From Ophiodon elongatus (Eukaryota > Chordata > Actinopteri > Perciformes > Hexagrammidae): a stretch of 64,000 nucleotides of DNA. Of the stretch, positions 22,538-35,075 are shown piece by piece. Below the pieces are notes generated by a model. It saw only the letters and a list, made by a program, of their open reading frames with translations, had not been told where the DNA came from and made no database searches. The stretch's first letter is position 1. Each line of letters opens with the position of its first letter. Both the position numbers and the translations under genes were made by a program. The stretch spans positions 693,001-757,000 of the forward strand of contig JACSYO010001818.1 of the NCBI GenBank assembly GCA_016806645.1, read 5' to 3'.

Positions 22538-25269
22538 GATGTGCCAACCCATCTGTAAAAAGAGTGAGCTTTAATGGGGTTGGACTAACGACACTGGCCA
22601 GACTGCCGTTTAGGAAACTACCGAGAGATAAACCACAGAATAATTGGGGATGTAAAGGTTAAAATAAAGATAAAGATTGACGAAAATATCGGCAGCTTGA
22701 TTACACAGCATCAGTCAGATCCATTGAGAACGCATCAGACTGAGAAGGCAATTCGTCCAATTGGACTCATTCAGTCAAGTCAGTCTTGGAGGGAAATGTG
22801 TTTTTGCCACCGAGTCACTTCACTAATCAAATCAGAATCAGTGATTCCGGAGTGGAAGATAGTCGGTGCAGATCATTATGGTCAATAAACCGTGGGTATA
22901 TTTAGCTTGCATCTACATATCCTCCTCACCTCCTCCCCCTCTCTATGAGCTTGTTTGTCTCTCAGCGCTTGGCTAATTTTGCACTTGGATGTAACTTTGG
23001 CTCACAGGAGAATGCCCCTCCTTTGCATAATCTGGTTTCCAGGGCTACAGTTGTAATACAGCAGCAGTCAGAAATACCATGAGGAGTCAACCCCCAGAGT
23101 GATGCGGTGCAAATTAAGTGTCCACTGACTGCAGAGCCATTCACAGGCAACGGACTCACTCGCCAGATCACTGTACATAAAAAAGAACATTGAGTGCAAT
23201 CCGCTACACAGTGAATAGCTGATTCGACAAACACACACTCCGGGTCGAGTGTACATATGCAAAGCTATCATGATCCACCTGAAAAGAACAAACTGTTAAA
23301 AGCCAAGTCAACATTTTGATTGAACAATCTGCTCTCTGTATGGATCTCAGAAGAACACGGAGTACAGTGCAACTGGTAAAAGTCTTTGAGTCAGAGGGTT
23401 AAAGAAGAAATCAGTAAGTTAAGGAGGAGCACATAGCTGTCAGTTGACCTCTGCACACACTGGCTGCCTTTGCTTTGACCCATGATCGATCCAGTGCTGG
23501 CCAGTTAACTCTTGGCCTCTGAGCCTCACACCACTCCGCCGCTCCCACAGTAGCGAGGTGATATGTACGGACAGCCCCTGACTTGAAGCACTATTTGAAA
23601 AGCATTCCAACCATGTCTGCTTTTGTCTGTCCAGTGTGTCAAAATGTGTTTCCTTTTCCTGTATTATTTTTGATTTTTGTAACCCCAATATGTATCTTTA
23701 TGAATGCACTTCACAGATTGTAACATATTAATTTGTCAGTGTAGTTTTGAACATCATAGCATCTTCTATTATTGCTGAGACTGGTCTTTAATAAAATAGC
23801 ACGTTTGGAATCTATGTTATCCACCTAAAAGTATGAAAAGTAGCATATCTTTTTATCTAAGTGCTAATTAGTGACTTGTTTTAATTGCCTATGCACTGCT
23901 CTCTACAGTAAGGGGTGAAGACTGCATCTGTCACATTGCATTTTGGAATGACAAGGATTGTATTATAAACCCATATGAATTGAACTTGACTCTTTACACT
24001 GTGTAGATAAAGGCATAAGGATACCTCAGTCTTTGTGCCACTTCATATTTTCATAAATGTCATTAAAATCCATTATGCTAATTCAATTAATCGTTACGAG
24101 ATGTCAAAAGGATTTCAGTGTCTGGGAAAATCATGAAATTATTACTTAATAGAGTATTAAAGAGTGTGGCGGACACAAAATTGTCAAATATAAATGGTAT
24201 TTGTGACACCAAAGACTTATTTATGTCCAACAACAGACAGCGAGCTAAAATGAGATGTACCATCTGCATCACACTGCCAAAAGAAGTTGTCACATCCTCA
24301 CTGATGAAAGGAAGAAGTAGGTAGTATACTGACAAAGGAGGCAGTGAAGAAATAGCCATGCTGTATTTCTCAGACGCGAAAATAAATAAATGAATGAATA
24401 AATATAGATATACTTTTCAAACACCAGAGTCAGTTGGGTCACTGCATGAGGCAGGATAGAAGGTAGTGTTCTGGGGAAATGTTGAAAGACACTGAACCTA
24501 ACAATCCCTAACTATCAATCATTCATTTCTTTTGGCCACCTCTGGAGAGGGAAAAGAAAACAACATCCAGAGTCTAATGCTGTAATTTCACTTTTCATTT
24601 CACTGTATGTCTGTGAGTCTTCAGCGTGGCTGATATACAGCGGCATTCACAACAGGCAGTTTAGCAGGAAACGTTCAAAGGTAAACCTCCCCGTTGCTTT
24701 ATGTGTTATATTACATTAATAACGCCTCTGTCCCGTGGGTGGCGGAAGCTTGACAGCTTTCTGGTCCCCGGTTGTCCACACCAAGCTGCTCCTGTCTCAG
24801 GCTGAAAGGCTCAGCAGGAGGAAGTCAGGCAGCAGGAGTTACGACTATCACCACAAGCCACACATGAGTCTGATGGCTCACCGCATGTTTAACTAACTTT
24901 TTCCAAATTAAAAGACCCACTTCTCACACAAAATACAATGTTAGAATAATGGGTAAATTTGTAATTTAGCTAAAGAACGTAAGGTGTTTATATTTCTGTC
25001 TATGCACAGATTTTGTCACCAGAATAGCGTCACAACCGTGAAAGTTGCAGTGACGGAACTTTACGCGTGAGTAGTTGTGGCTGAGTTTGAAGGTGGGTGC
25101 CCGAAGTAGGAAGGTACGAAGTGGGGAAGGGACCATTGGCGTGATCCCATCGCCATGTCATATTTTCATTTGCATTGAGCTCGCTGACTAGTGCAGACAT
25201 CCACGTTTTGTTACACTACAAACAATACAAATGATGAGGAAACAGTTACAAATCCATATGAAAAGAGTC
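22538..25269. other. Mostly unique noncoding sequence
   Basis: No gene is recognised. A balanced-composition, repeat-free patch at about 22930-23260 (with TCCTTTGCATAATCTGG) and another at 24720-24870 are candidate regulatory DNA. A+T-rich sequence fills the remainder, with AAATAAATAAATGAATGAATAAAT near 24381-24404. Confidence 0.5.
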
Positions 25270-25600
25270 TACAGCCATGCGGCATTGCAAATCAGCATGT
25301 TTACCATGTTCAGGATGTTAGTTTAGTGTGTTAGCATGCTGACTCTAATTAGCAATGCACACAAAATACCATTGAGGCTGAAAGGTATGTCATTGGTTGA
25401 ATAGGTGAAAAGTGGCACTGCATCAGAAGTTACAGGAACACCAAGGTTATTAGAATTCATCCCTTTGGGTTAAAACAATTTCTGTAATCGTATATATGCG
25501 GATATCTTTCACTGGATAAGGTCACACTGGTGGTCAGAGTAGATTAAAAGTTAGAGGATCACTAAAGTCAATTGGATTATTTGCTTGGGCACCATGGATA
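25270..25600 (+). repeat. Percomorph dispersed repeat (CATGAATGTCTGTACC family), copy B
   Basis: Modules in order are CAGCATGTTTACCATGTT...GTTAGCATGCTGACTCTAATTAGCA, CACACAAAATACCATTGAGGCTGA, GGTATGTCATTGGTT, GGAACACCAAGGTTATTAGAATTCATCC, then ATATCTTTCACTGGATAAGG and AGAGGATCACTAAAGTCAATTGGAT...GGGCACCATGGATAT. This is the recalled order of the same fish repeat as 20505-20725, extended upstream. Boundaries are approximate. Confidence 0.7.
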
Positions 25601-26992
25601 TGTTAGTGAATGGGTGGTTGGATTTAATCAGCACTGGTTCCAGATTTAGGTTGATGGCTAGGGACATACAAAACTCCACAGGCATGAACATATTATTTGG
25701 ACTTAATGGGTACCAGACAACCAGGCGTGAGATATCAACATAGCTCACCGGAAAAAGTGTTCCTTCCTGCTGCTAAAAGTAAGGTAACTCGCCTGGATCC
25801 AGTGACTTTTATGAAACAAATATTTTGGGCACATCATTTTTATTATTATTTTGTTTCCTGTGCTTTACTTGAAGCCCCAGGGTTCTACCAATGACTACAA
25901 ACCTATACTGTACATTTTGGCATTAGATAAAGACTGGCATAGAATATACTGAAAGTCCATCCTATTGTCACAAAAAAATAAATAAAAAATCTTCTTGGGA
26001 GATAAGCCATGTTGATGATAATTACACACATTAATCTTCTGTTACCCGTCTGCTCGCTAATCAGTTTGTCAAAGTCAGCCAGGGTTTTCATTCCAGATAC
26101 AGCAGTGCCTCTAGTATACCATTTTTGTGTTTATATTTCTTGGCTTGCAGGATCTTACCAGAGGCAACCGGGAGGAAGAGCCTGCCAAGTTGAGAGGGGA
26201 TTGGCACCTCCATGGGAGTGAGAGTCATAGCTGTTGAGACACTGCTTAATTTTAGCTGTACTGGCACCTTCCTCTCCTTTGTAACAGTGCCAAAAGGTGG
26301 CATGATGAGATACAAACTTACAACACTTCATCAATATATAATTGATTAGTCTACAGTTGGGTCAGGATTTAGTTCAAGTGCTGGGCAAACAGCCCATCAA
26401 TTATGGCTACTGTTCATTTTCTTAAAGTTCAAAAGCTCAAAGCTCATGGATATGTGATTGTTCTGGCATTCCATGGTGTGATCAAACATACAGTCTGCTT
26501 TGTTTGAGCCATGCCATTTTAATTTTGTAATTACAATTCTACAGGGCTAGCTCAATCATCAGACATATTTAGGAACACGGAGACCTGCAAAATATCATTG
26601 TACATGTACTGTGCCATGGACTATTCAGTAATTGCAACAGTTTTGACTGTCTCTATCATTCCTTCCAGAACACAATGCAGAAATATCTGAACATTAACAT
26701 AATCTAAGTCTTTTATTGTAGTTTACTTTAATCACATATGTTATAGCTAATTAGGAAAGGGACGGGTGGAGAAAGAAACCCGCATTTCAGATATCTTGAT
26801 GTCTTCAATAGTTCCATCATTTTGGGATCCCATTGTTTTCCACCTGCCCAAGCAGGCCATCCTATATCTGTGAACATTTCTGACCTTGAACCTGCAAGAT
26901 CAAGACATAAATACGACATTGACAAATTGTTACCTCTGAAATTGATATGCGAAACTTGCTAGAAAACAGTTGCGTATTCCCATAATTCTTTG
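25601..26992. other. Unique noncoding sequence
   Basis: No gene is recognised. At 26088-26315 a 75-codon minus-strand frame overlaps a plus-strand frame in a balanced patch (around 26145-26300). The minus strand has GTTGCCTCTGGTAAG, a possible splice donor, but no supporting homology. Confidence 0.5.
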
Positions 26993-27190
26993 GTCCGTAT
27001 CAACTCTTAGATATCTGACTCTTTAGCTTCTGAATGCTTCCCAATGTTCACTAGCTAGTCTCTAACTTTAGCCGTCTACCTTGTGGGACTGGGCTGGTAG
27101 CATTCAGTACTGTGGCTCCTTTTTGTTGCAGGCTCTGGAATGTTTTATACTCTGCTTGAAGACGGTAAATTGCTCAGTGGTACTGTGTGG
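26993..27190 (-). repeat. Dispersed fish repeat (TTAGCAACTAGCTGGTGAAC family)
   Basis: The plus strand reads ATATCTGACTCTTTAGCTTCTGAATGC, GTTCACTAGCTAGTCTCTAACTTTAGCCGTCTACCTTGTGGGAC. On the minus strand this is the fish repeat I recall as GCCGTCTGCTTTGTGGGAC inverted through AGCTAAAGAGCCAGATATT. The 17-base word GATATCTGACTCTTTAG recurs at about 61374. The right boundary is approximate. Confidence 0.6.
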
Positions 27191-28021
27191 AGCTGAGGAG
27201 TGATTATTATCAGTTGATTTGTGGATCATTCCACAATAAACCAAGCGATTTACCCACTGTTAAGATTAAAATACTGATTACAGCAGTTTTAAATATATAA
27301 CTGAAAACATGCATGATGTATTTCATATATAAAATACATCATGATCGATAACAATTAACAAGTACATGAAGCAGCAGCAATCAAACTGGGGTTCAGCAAC
27401 ATAATACACTATGTACTGTAGCCCTGTGATCAGAACGAAAAGGAAAAAAAAATACCTTTTAATATTCTCCTCCTAGTTTCATTTCAAGCATTTAAATGGC
27501 AATCCCATCTAAGCAATCTAATCAAGCATTTTTATTGTGTGTCTCTCTCAAGGACATGCACCATTGATGGACACACACTGGCTACTGTGCCTGTGACCTT
27601 TTACTGATGAAAAAGTCTAACTACTGGGTCACCCTGCATTACCTTTAACAAGGGCTTTTTATTCAAATACATGATATGAAACCGTAGGAGGTAAGATAAA
27701 TGTTGCTTTTTTAGTATTTAATAACCCCAAACAAAAGATGAACTTGTCATGTGGTATTAGTGGTATTATCCCAAACACAGTCAAGTGTTTTTTTTACCAC
27801 TTTCCCACAAAACAACATCAAGTCACAGAGATGTGGAGAATATCATGCTGTAGACATAAGATATGTAAGCATTTAAATATACTAGTGCGAAACATGCCTG
27901 TTTGAAACTGAATGCTTGGCTTGTGGAGAACCGCTCATGCAAACAACTTCCTTTCGACACTGCACTTTCTTGGCTCTGCCATGACACAGTCCTGTTACTC
28001 ACCCGGGTTGCAGCTACTCAT
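27191..28021. other. Unique A+T-rich noncoding sequence
   Basis: Nothing recognised except a perfect 12-base-pair hairpin (27312-27343). Confidence 0.6.
27312..27343. other. Perfect 12-bp inverted repeat with an 8-base loop
   Basis: CATGATGTATTT and AAATACATCATG flank the loop CATATATA. There is no following T tract or other context to define a role. Confidence 0.7.
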
Positions 28022-28228
28022 AAACACAGGTGAAATACACTCTGGTTCTCCGGAAAGGAACACACCCAAGGCCCTCTATGATTGCAGTCAGAGACACTGG
28101 TAAAATAAACTCGAGTTCACTGGAAAAAGAACACAAAAGTCAAACTATGATAGTGGTCAGAAACACTGGGGAAATACATTCTAGTTTCCTGGAAAAAACT
28201 CAGCCAAGTCCTCCTACAATCAGAGGTA
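28022..28228 (+). repeat. 70-bp minisatellite, three diverged units
   Basis: Units begin AACACAGGTGAAATACACTCT, GACACTGGTAAAATAAACTCG and AACACTGGGGAAATACATTCT at 28023, 28093 and 28162. Each continues with CTGGAAA-type and CAGTCAGA/AATCAGA-type words. Spacing is 70 then 69 bases. Overlapping frames repeat an (N/D)TG(E/K)I(H/N)S motif, but the 70-base spacing shifts phase between units 1 and 2, so a repeat protein is unlikely. Confidence 0.85.
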
Positions 28229-28939
28229 CCAAATGTGTGACTGTATTCACATAAGCTGGCATGAAACAGGTTGTCCAGCCATGCATGTTCTAGACATCTG
28301 GTTAATACAACTAGTACAATGAATGACAACTTGCTTTGGAGAAGACCACCACATATTTAGTTGCGTAATATTTTACCATCTAGTAATTTGCTATATGAGT
28401 CTGCATTGTAATTCTTTGCAGGAAGGAAAAAAAAGGAAAAATATACTAGGACTAACAGAGCCCTATTGAGCGGCTGCTTTGTATTTCAATTTGGGATGTT
28501 TACATTGTGTTCATGTCTAAAATAACTCCTTCTGGGAAATAATCAATGATGCAGCAAATAGTGATGATTACTGATGCTAAAAATACGTTTGAGGAGTATC
28601 CTGTGGCAAGAAAAAAAATTGAAAATGAAATATATATATATATATTTCACATTCCTTGTGAGCACAACCATCATGTAGTAATAAAAGCACACAAACTGAA
28701 TTAGAAGCACTAAAGCCAAACGATTTATGAATACTGTGTCAGGACAATATGTGACTAATTAAGGGATCCTTGGGGTAAAATATTTGTGATTCCTTAGTCT
28801 AAATTCCAGCTTTAAAGGGTCAGAACCTGTGAAGGGATTGAATTTCTTCACCCACAGGCTTTTAGATTACTCACCCGTAGCATTTTGAATACATGATCAA
28901 TAGTTCCTATTTCAAGCATAGACTGCAGTCACAAATTTG
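28229..28939. other. Unique A+T-rich noncoding sequence
   Basis: Contains a (TA)8 run at 28630-28646 between AAATGAAA and TTTCAC. Nothing else recognised. Confidence 0.6.
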
Positions 28940-29337
28940 ATGACTTTAGACTTGACGGAATCCAAAAAAATAAAAAAGACTTGCAACTTGACTTGGGCTT
29001 TAGCACCAATAACTCATGATTTCACTTATAGTTGAACCTCTTGATTTGTAAATACTTGATAACTTACCCCAAGCCCAAATATAAAAAAAGGTATGTTATT
29101 TAAAAAGTGTGGCAGTGATCAATTTATGCTTCTTAATAAACATTTTAAAAAGCAAACTCAAGTTGAGGATTTGGGACCTGGCTCTGGACTGTCAATGACT
29201 TGTCATTCTTGATTGTGATTTGTCTTGTGATTTGTAAATCTTGACTTAGGACTTGATTTGGGATTTGTGAGTCTTGATTTGGGACTTGACTGCAAAGACT
29301 TAATGTGACTTGCAAAACAATAACTTGGTCCCATCTA
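28940..29337 (+). repeat. ACTTG-rich dispersed repeat
   Basis: Many GACTTG/GATTTG words occur (GACTTGCAACTTGACTTGGG, CTTGACTTAGGACTTGATTTGGG, GTCTTGATTTGGGACTTGAC), ending GACTTGCAAAACAATAACTTGGTCCCATCT. This is the characteristic end of a common fish repeat built from degenerate GACTTGG units. The middle (about 29015-29140) is more diverged. Confidence 0.7.
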
Positions 29338-32300
29338 TATACTATATACTGTCGTCATGTGCATGGCTGCTCACAAACAGCTCCAATAGCCCACCTTATA
29401 TGCATACAATAACTATGGCAAAAGGCAATCCAACATACAGTACTCCTGTTACTATTTCTGCAATTGACTATGAATTATTATTTTCACCAAATTCAACAAC
29501 ATATGTATATGATAGAGTAGTGGGAACCTCCTTTCCCCTAGGATATTTTGTTTATTTCCATTATAAAGGCCAAGATTATCCGATGACATTCCCTTTAGCA
29601 TGTAGTTCTGTGTTCCCCACATTATGTAGGTGGAGGAAACGTTTGTAAGACTTTCTATGGCGCCCATTTATATAAAGCATTATAAAAAACGCAACCAACG
29701 TATAATTCATTGTTGCATTTTGCATTATAGTGTATTATAATTCCCATAGTCGTAATACATGACAAAATGTGACGTTTTGCACACTTCGTGTAGTTGTACA
29801 AACACCAAAACCGTAAACCATGTAAAAGACATGTTCAGATATTACTTGTAATGCTGGGTAAACACGTTAAACTATAAGAGATTAGATCAAACCTTTCTGA
29901 AAATGTCAGTTGAAAGTACTCCTCCAGACAGTTAAACAATTAAAAACGCTTAAGTTACAGCACAACTTGATATGGCTACTACTGATGTTTGTATAATGCT
30001 CGAGGCCTTTGACTTCTTTTTCAAGTAGAGCGGATCCCATTTTGAGCTGTCTGCTCTCTGTGCCCTTCTTAGACAGCCTCCTTTATGAGTCTGCACTCAG
30101 AAGTGTAGAATGTCTCAAAAATAGAGGAAAAAAACATATAGAGAACTTCAAATAAGCACTAAACTGACATTCACTCAATTTCTCTTCCTCTTCTATGTCT
30201 CATTCCAAGTGCTGAGCCTTCTCTAAATCAGTGCAATCTGATATAGTTCGATTCTGTTTGTTTATATTTTGAGTCGCATATTTAACCCATCCTAGTATTA
30301 GCAGCAGTGGGAAGCTACTCTACAACTGTGTGTGACCGAATGCACAGTGAAGAACACATTTGAAAGACTTTGTTTCATAAATGTGATAATCTCTTCCGAA
30401 TTTGTTAAAATCCCCTTAAAATTATTGATCTGTGCTTTTGGGAAGCTTAAAGTCAACACAACACGTAATCATAAATGGCACATGAATAGGATAAATACTG
30501 CAGTAACTGAAATAAAATGTAGGCAAAAGAAGTCAAATCCGGTCGCTGTTTGATGTTCATAAGCACCTAATCACTGTGTGACAGCAACAAGGTATCTAAG
30601 CAACCAATGTGAAGACAAAAAGAAAATGCCAGTATTGTCATTATGGCTTAGACAGGCAGAATGTCAGAATATGTTTTAGGTTAACAGAACATAGTCCACA
30701 CGGTAATGTTGTGATTTGGTCTTTCGATCTAATTTAAAGTTCTCCAGATTCTTGTGTAATAAACTGTCACTGAAAAATGCTGTTTAAATGCTAGGTTAAA
30801 TAAAACAATACAATGTTTATTTTCAATTTGCAAATATCAACTATGCAAAGAGAAGATGCCAATCTTCTTCAAAATGAAAAATGACCTTCTGTGCAAGACA
30901 TGATTGAGGCACCTTTATATCACAAATTGAAATTATTCCTGCTGCTAAGCAATTTTTGCTATTATAGATCTGAAAATGGCTCTCTTTTATTACAATCTAA
31001 ATCAATTTTGGGGACAATATTACAACTAAATTACAGTGAAAGCTGGAGATTTTAAACAATATGTTTTTGCCTAAGTATATTGCTGTGGGATTGGTGGGTT
31101 TCTTTTTAAAAACAAACTTTCTTTTTAAACTTTTGTTTTATTGGTGTTTTCAGGTTAAACATGAAAAAGTGCAAGGGTTGAACCACACACTGGTACAGAG
31201 CAGGGTTTTCCATTTTGCCAGACCGTAGGTTAAATCCCTCAGAGTATGTTTTCTAGCATTTTATTTACCAATCAAATAGAAGTCTTAAGGAAAAGGTCAG
31301 TGTCTCCATACTGTGTATTTCTTTGACATCGTGATGCAGTTGTCCTTTGATGTTTGGTCTGCATGCATCTACTGCCTTGTGATGGCTCTCCTGCTCGAAA
31401 CCAAAAGTACTTCATAAAGATATTCATCCTGGGCCATGAGATAGTCCGGGACTTTTTCCAGGTATATTGTGATGAAATAAAAATCAACTTCTATTCCAAA
31501 AATGATACTTACTTCTTTGGCAATCTCTTGCCAATATTCTGTGGGATTAGTTGTGACGAGTCATTCTAATGAAAGCGGTGAAGTGTTGCAGTAACTGTTA
31601 AACAAACACTGGATTCAAATATCTTCCGACAGTATATGCTCAGTTAGTCCAGCCTGGGAGTTATCGGACTCAGTTCTCTGTTAAGTCAAAAAAAAGAAAA
31701 AACTCCTGGTGGACCGGTTAGTTATGCAGGCTTCAGATATATTCAGGGAAAGCAGTGAAATACGCAAAATAGAATCAGCTCACAGGGGTTGTTTAACACA
31801 GAGCTGAATATACTTAAAACATTAATTCATCATGAAAAAGACAGTACCATGGATGGTTATCTCCGTGTGTCAGTTCCATTGGGTCCAATCAAATTTGAAA
31901 GTTATGTGTTTAAACGATACTGATTCATTGTACTATTGGTTCTGCTATGTCACACGGTTATTAAAACCACAGTGTTATTTCAGTCAATATTAAAGATGAT
32001 CCTAATAATAACACCCCAGCCCCGCCCAACGCAGTGCTACCATGTGTCAATGATCTCAATCCAATGGTCATCTCGGGTCAGCACACACCACATGCCTTAT
32101 TGTCATCCTTCACACTCAAGACATCCCCAATAATCTGTCTTAACATAACAGGAGGTAAATCATTCTTTCATATCAATGGAGTTAACATATTCCAGAGCTG
32201 TGATCCAATGCACTGTGAAAATATGCAAAATGAAGGTGTTTTTGCTGATATGTTCACAGCTGAAAGTGACAAATGACGGTGATTTGCCTCAGGACATGAT

Positions 32301-33610
32301 CACTCACAATTGCCAGTTCAGAAAATGTTATCTCACTCTAGTGGGAGCATTGACAAAAGACAATTGGGCTATCAGGTATTCTGTGTGACAGCGTTATACC
32401 TCAGCCTGACTCTTGATTTTAATGGTCTTCTCTGCATGGCAAAGGGGGAATGGCTGTTTGGAAGAGCAAGATGCAAAATCTAAATAAAAGATTTGCACTG
32501 CTACAGTTATGCCAAGGAAAGTACAATGATAACAGGAATTGATATTCAGGTAAACACATTTCTAGTTTTCAAAAAAAAAATATTAATGATTGAGGCAATT
32601 GAGCAAGCAAACTAGGTACTATGAAGTCAGCAATAAGCACATTAGCAAATTCGCTAACCTACTGTAAGTTGGCATTTGTGTCACTTCCCAGTAAGGGCAT
32701 CAGGCTTCTTTATATTGGCTTCCTCCTCTTGTAACATTTGCATTGACTTCCAGCATATTAACTTATTCTAGTTTATCAATATCCAGCTATTGGAGGTTTA
32801 ATTTTGCTTCGAGATTGAATAATTTGGCACACCAAGGCTATATTTTCCATTTGTATGGGCGGTGATGATAGACTTACTTCTACCCTAATACCTCACATTG
32901 TGTGTGTGTGTGTTTTGAACCCCTCTAGCATTGGTTACCTCAAATCATTTCACACAAACCTTACATATTGGTAAAGACTGCATGCTGATTGACCCACACG
33001 TCTGTGTCAACCCTAGAGAATGTTAAGTCCACATGTCTCTGCTCAAAATGCTTACTTGTAGTTGTGTATACATGGGTTTCAGTCTCAAGATTTGATTTGT
33101 CACTGCATGTGGGCAGACAATACATTGATAATCATTTTAAGCGAATACAGACACGCCACCACAGCTTAATTAAACTGTGCTTACTCAGAGGTGGGAAAAA
33201 AAACAGTACGGGTATAAATAGTGTGCACCTTTAAAACTGAAAAGAAAAGAAATAAATTCAAACATGCTGCCTCTGACCTTGCCACCGCCACCCCCGTTCA
33301 CATTCCTGAAAATACTCGCCAGACATCTGAGGTCATCCGTGGCTCTGACAGGTCTGTACGCTATCTGGCAGCTGTCAGTCTTCATGTAGCCACTTGCAAG
33401 AGCCCCAGCTGGCCAGCTCACCCTTATTTATGGGATGAAATTGAGCTGCTTCCCACTCACCTGTTCCCTTGCTCTCATTGTTATTGCCTAATGTGATTGG
33501 ATAGTTGCAATAATGGAATATGATGTATTATTTATTAGGTTGGGTTAAGCATGACTTATTGAGTGGAGTTTGTCCAGCTTCCTCCAGTACCAATTGTCCA
33601 TTGATTTTGT
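29338..33610. other. Long unique noncoding stretch
   Basis: No gene is recognised. The longest frame (112 codons, ending 29648) starts inside the ACTTG-rich repeat and has no domain. Overlapping frames at 31272-31569 on both strands and at 33185-33496 lie in balanced patches but match no family I know. A (TG)7 run is at 32899-32913. Candidate regulatory DNA lies around 33250-33480. Confidence 0.5.
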
Positions 33611-33632
33611 AAAAAAAAAAAAAAAAAAAAAA
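33611..33632 (+). repeat. Poly-A run (22 bases)
   Basis: Twenty-two consecutive A residues. No retroposed body or target duplication is visible upstream. Confidence 0.95.
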
Positions 33633-35019
33633 TCTGTTCTTATTGCTTGATTTGCACACTGGTGAAAGTCAAAGCTGCTCAGGAAAACAAGATGGACCAA
33701 AGCAAACAAATGGCAGCTTTAGGGTCATCTGCTAAGGTTTTTTTAGAAAATCCGAGACCTCGGATTATTAGTTTCGCCACATTGGCAGTGACTGCTGAGT
33801 GCAACGTCTGGAGGCCTGTACAATTAACATACAGTTTCATCTAGCCTCTGGCCTTAGAATAAGTAGAAGGCAATTATAAAAAGAGCCTAGTGAGAGCACA
33901 AGAATGACACAGACATCTCCTCAGTGATATTGAAGGAGGAAAAACACTGGAGACATTTAAATACAATTATTAAAAAATGAGCATCGCACCGGAACCTGTA
34001 CCCAATTTCTTTCCTCGCAGTATTATCCCGGCAAACGAGGAAATTAGAAAATTATATCAATAACTGTGTTTAATGTAGTCACTTCTTTTTTCTTTTTTTT
34101 TTTTAAACTAGAAAAACAGATAACTAATTATTTGCAACAATGACACTTGTTTATATTTGTTACTCATTTGCACTAAACATTCACCTATGGATCACTACTG
34201 AAAAAAACTTTGAGTATAAAAGTCACATGTTGCCAGAGCAGTGACATAATTATGCAAGAAAAAGTAACTAAATAGCTTTTTGGCTCGAGTCTAATGGATA
34301 CAAAGGCAGAGTTTTACCATGTAATGGCAACTTGGAAATGCTATGTAAATGTAAGTGGTCTCTTAGGTGGGCTAATCAATAGCTTTATGGCTTTGGTTGG
34401 TGTACATTATTAAATGTAAGGCATTTTTTTGGGGGGATGGGGGGTGTAGTATTACTTTTACAAGTGGTTAAGTGCTATGTGCTCAGTAATCAGTAAATGG
34501 TGCATCAGTCGGTAACACTTTAATGTAATAGTCAGTCGGTGGCTCTATAACATAAAAGTTGACTGTCAAAATGTTTTGTAAGAAACACATGACCTAGGCT
34601 GTCTTCAGTCACCCTGATTCAAACAATAATACTCCACAGCGTCCGATTGACAACATCCACAGACCCCAGCATCTATTTTCACACATCTTACAAATTGGTG
34701 TCTTTCTTAAGACAAACAAGCCCCCTTGCCACAGGAAATATGTCAATTCGTGTGTCAGTCAACTAGACATCAGGTGAGGGGAAAGGCCACTTTGTATGAT
34801 ATCCCAGAACTGATGCTGACGTCTAAGGATGTTTTCAAGGGTACATTGTTTGCCACTTTCAAAATGTCTTCTGACATAGAATCCAGATGTCTTCAAGTAC
34901 CCATGCCAGTTGACCAGCTCAACATATTAAACATCAGATAATGTGCAGAATAAGTAATACGTTGATGTTCAGCTGGGGTGAGAATAGAGCAGGTGACTTT
35001 GTCCAAAATCCTGAACAAA
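33633..35019. other. Unique noncoding sequence
   Basis: No gene recognised. A G-rich stretch (GGGGGGATGGGGGGTG) lies near 34431-34446. The 71-codon frame at 34726-34941 lacks a domain. Confidence 0.55.
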
Positions 35020-35075
35020 ATTGTGTGCCAATCCATGTAGTGGATATTGAGATATTTCACTGGATAAGTGGAATC
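35020..35075 (+). repeat. Fragment of the CATGAATGTCTGTACC-family repeat
   Basis: TGTGCCAATCCATGTAGTGGATATTGAGATATTTCACTGGATAAG matches the module (GGCAATCCATCCAATAGTTGTTGAGATATTTCA) that follows the CATGAATGTCTG core in this family. Short fragment only. Confidence 0.5.

Noticed and set aside
26088..26315. Minus-strand exon with a donor after GTTGCCTCTG
   Set aside because: The open frame continues through the putative donor and no homology or acceptor supports it.
29310..29648. 112-codon plus-strand frame
   Set aside because: It starts inside the ACTTG-rich repeat, and no domain is recognisable; the 71-codon minus-strand overlap points to chance.
31190..31250. tRNA-derived SINE B box (GGTTAAATCCC)
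   Set aside because: It does not fit the GGTTCRANNCC consensus well, and no A box lies at the right distance upstream.
31272..31569. Possible exon or processed pseudogene on either strand
   Set aside because: Short frames on both strands looked protein-like, but no phase gave a recognisable family over more than a few residues.
33611..33632. Poly-A tail of a processed pseudogene
   Set aside because: No exon-like or open sequence upstream, no polyadenylation signal and no flanking duplication.
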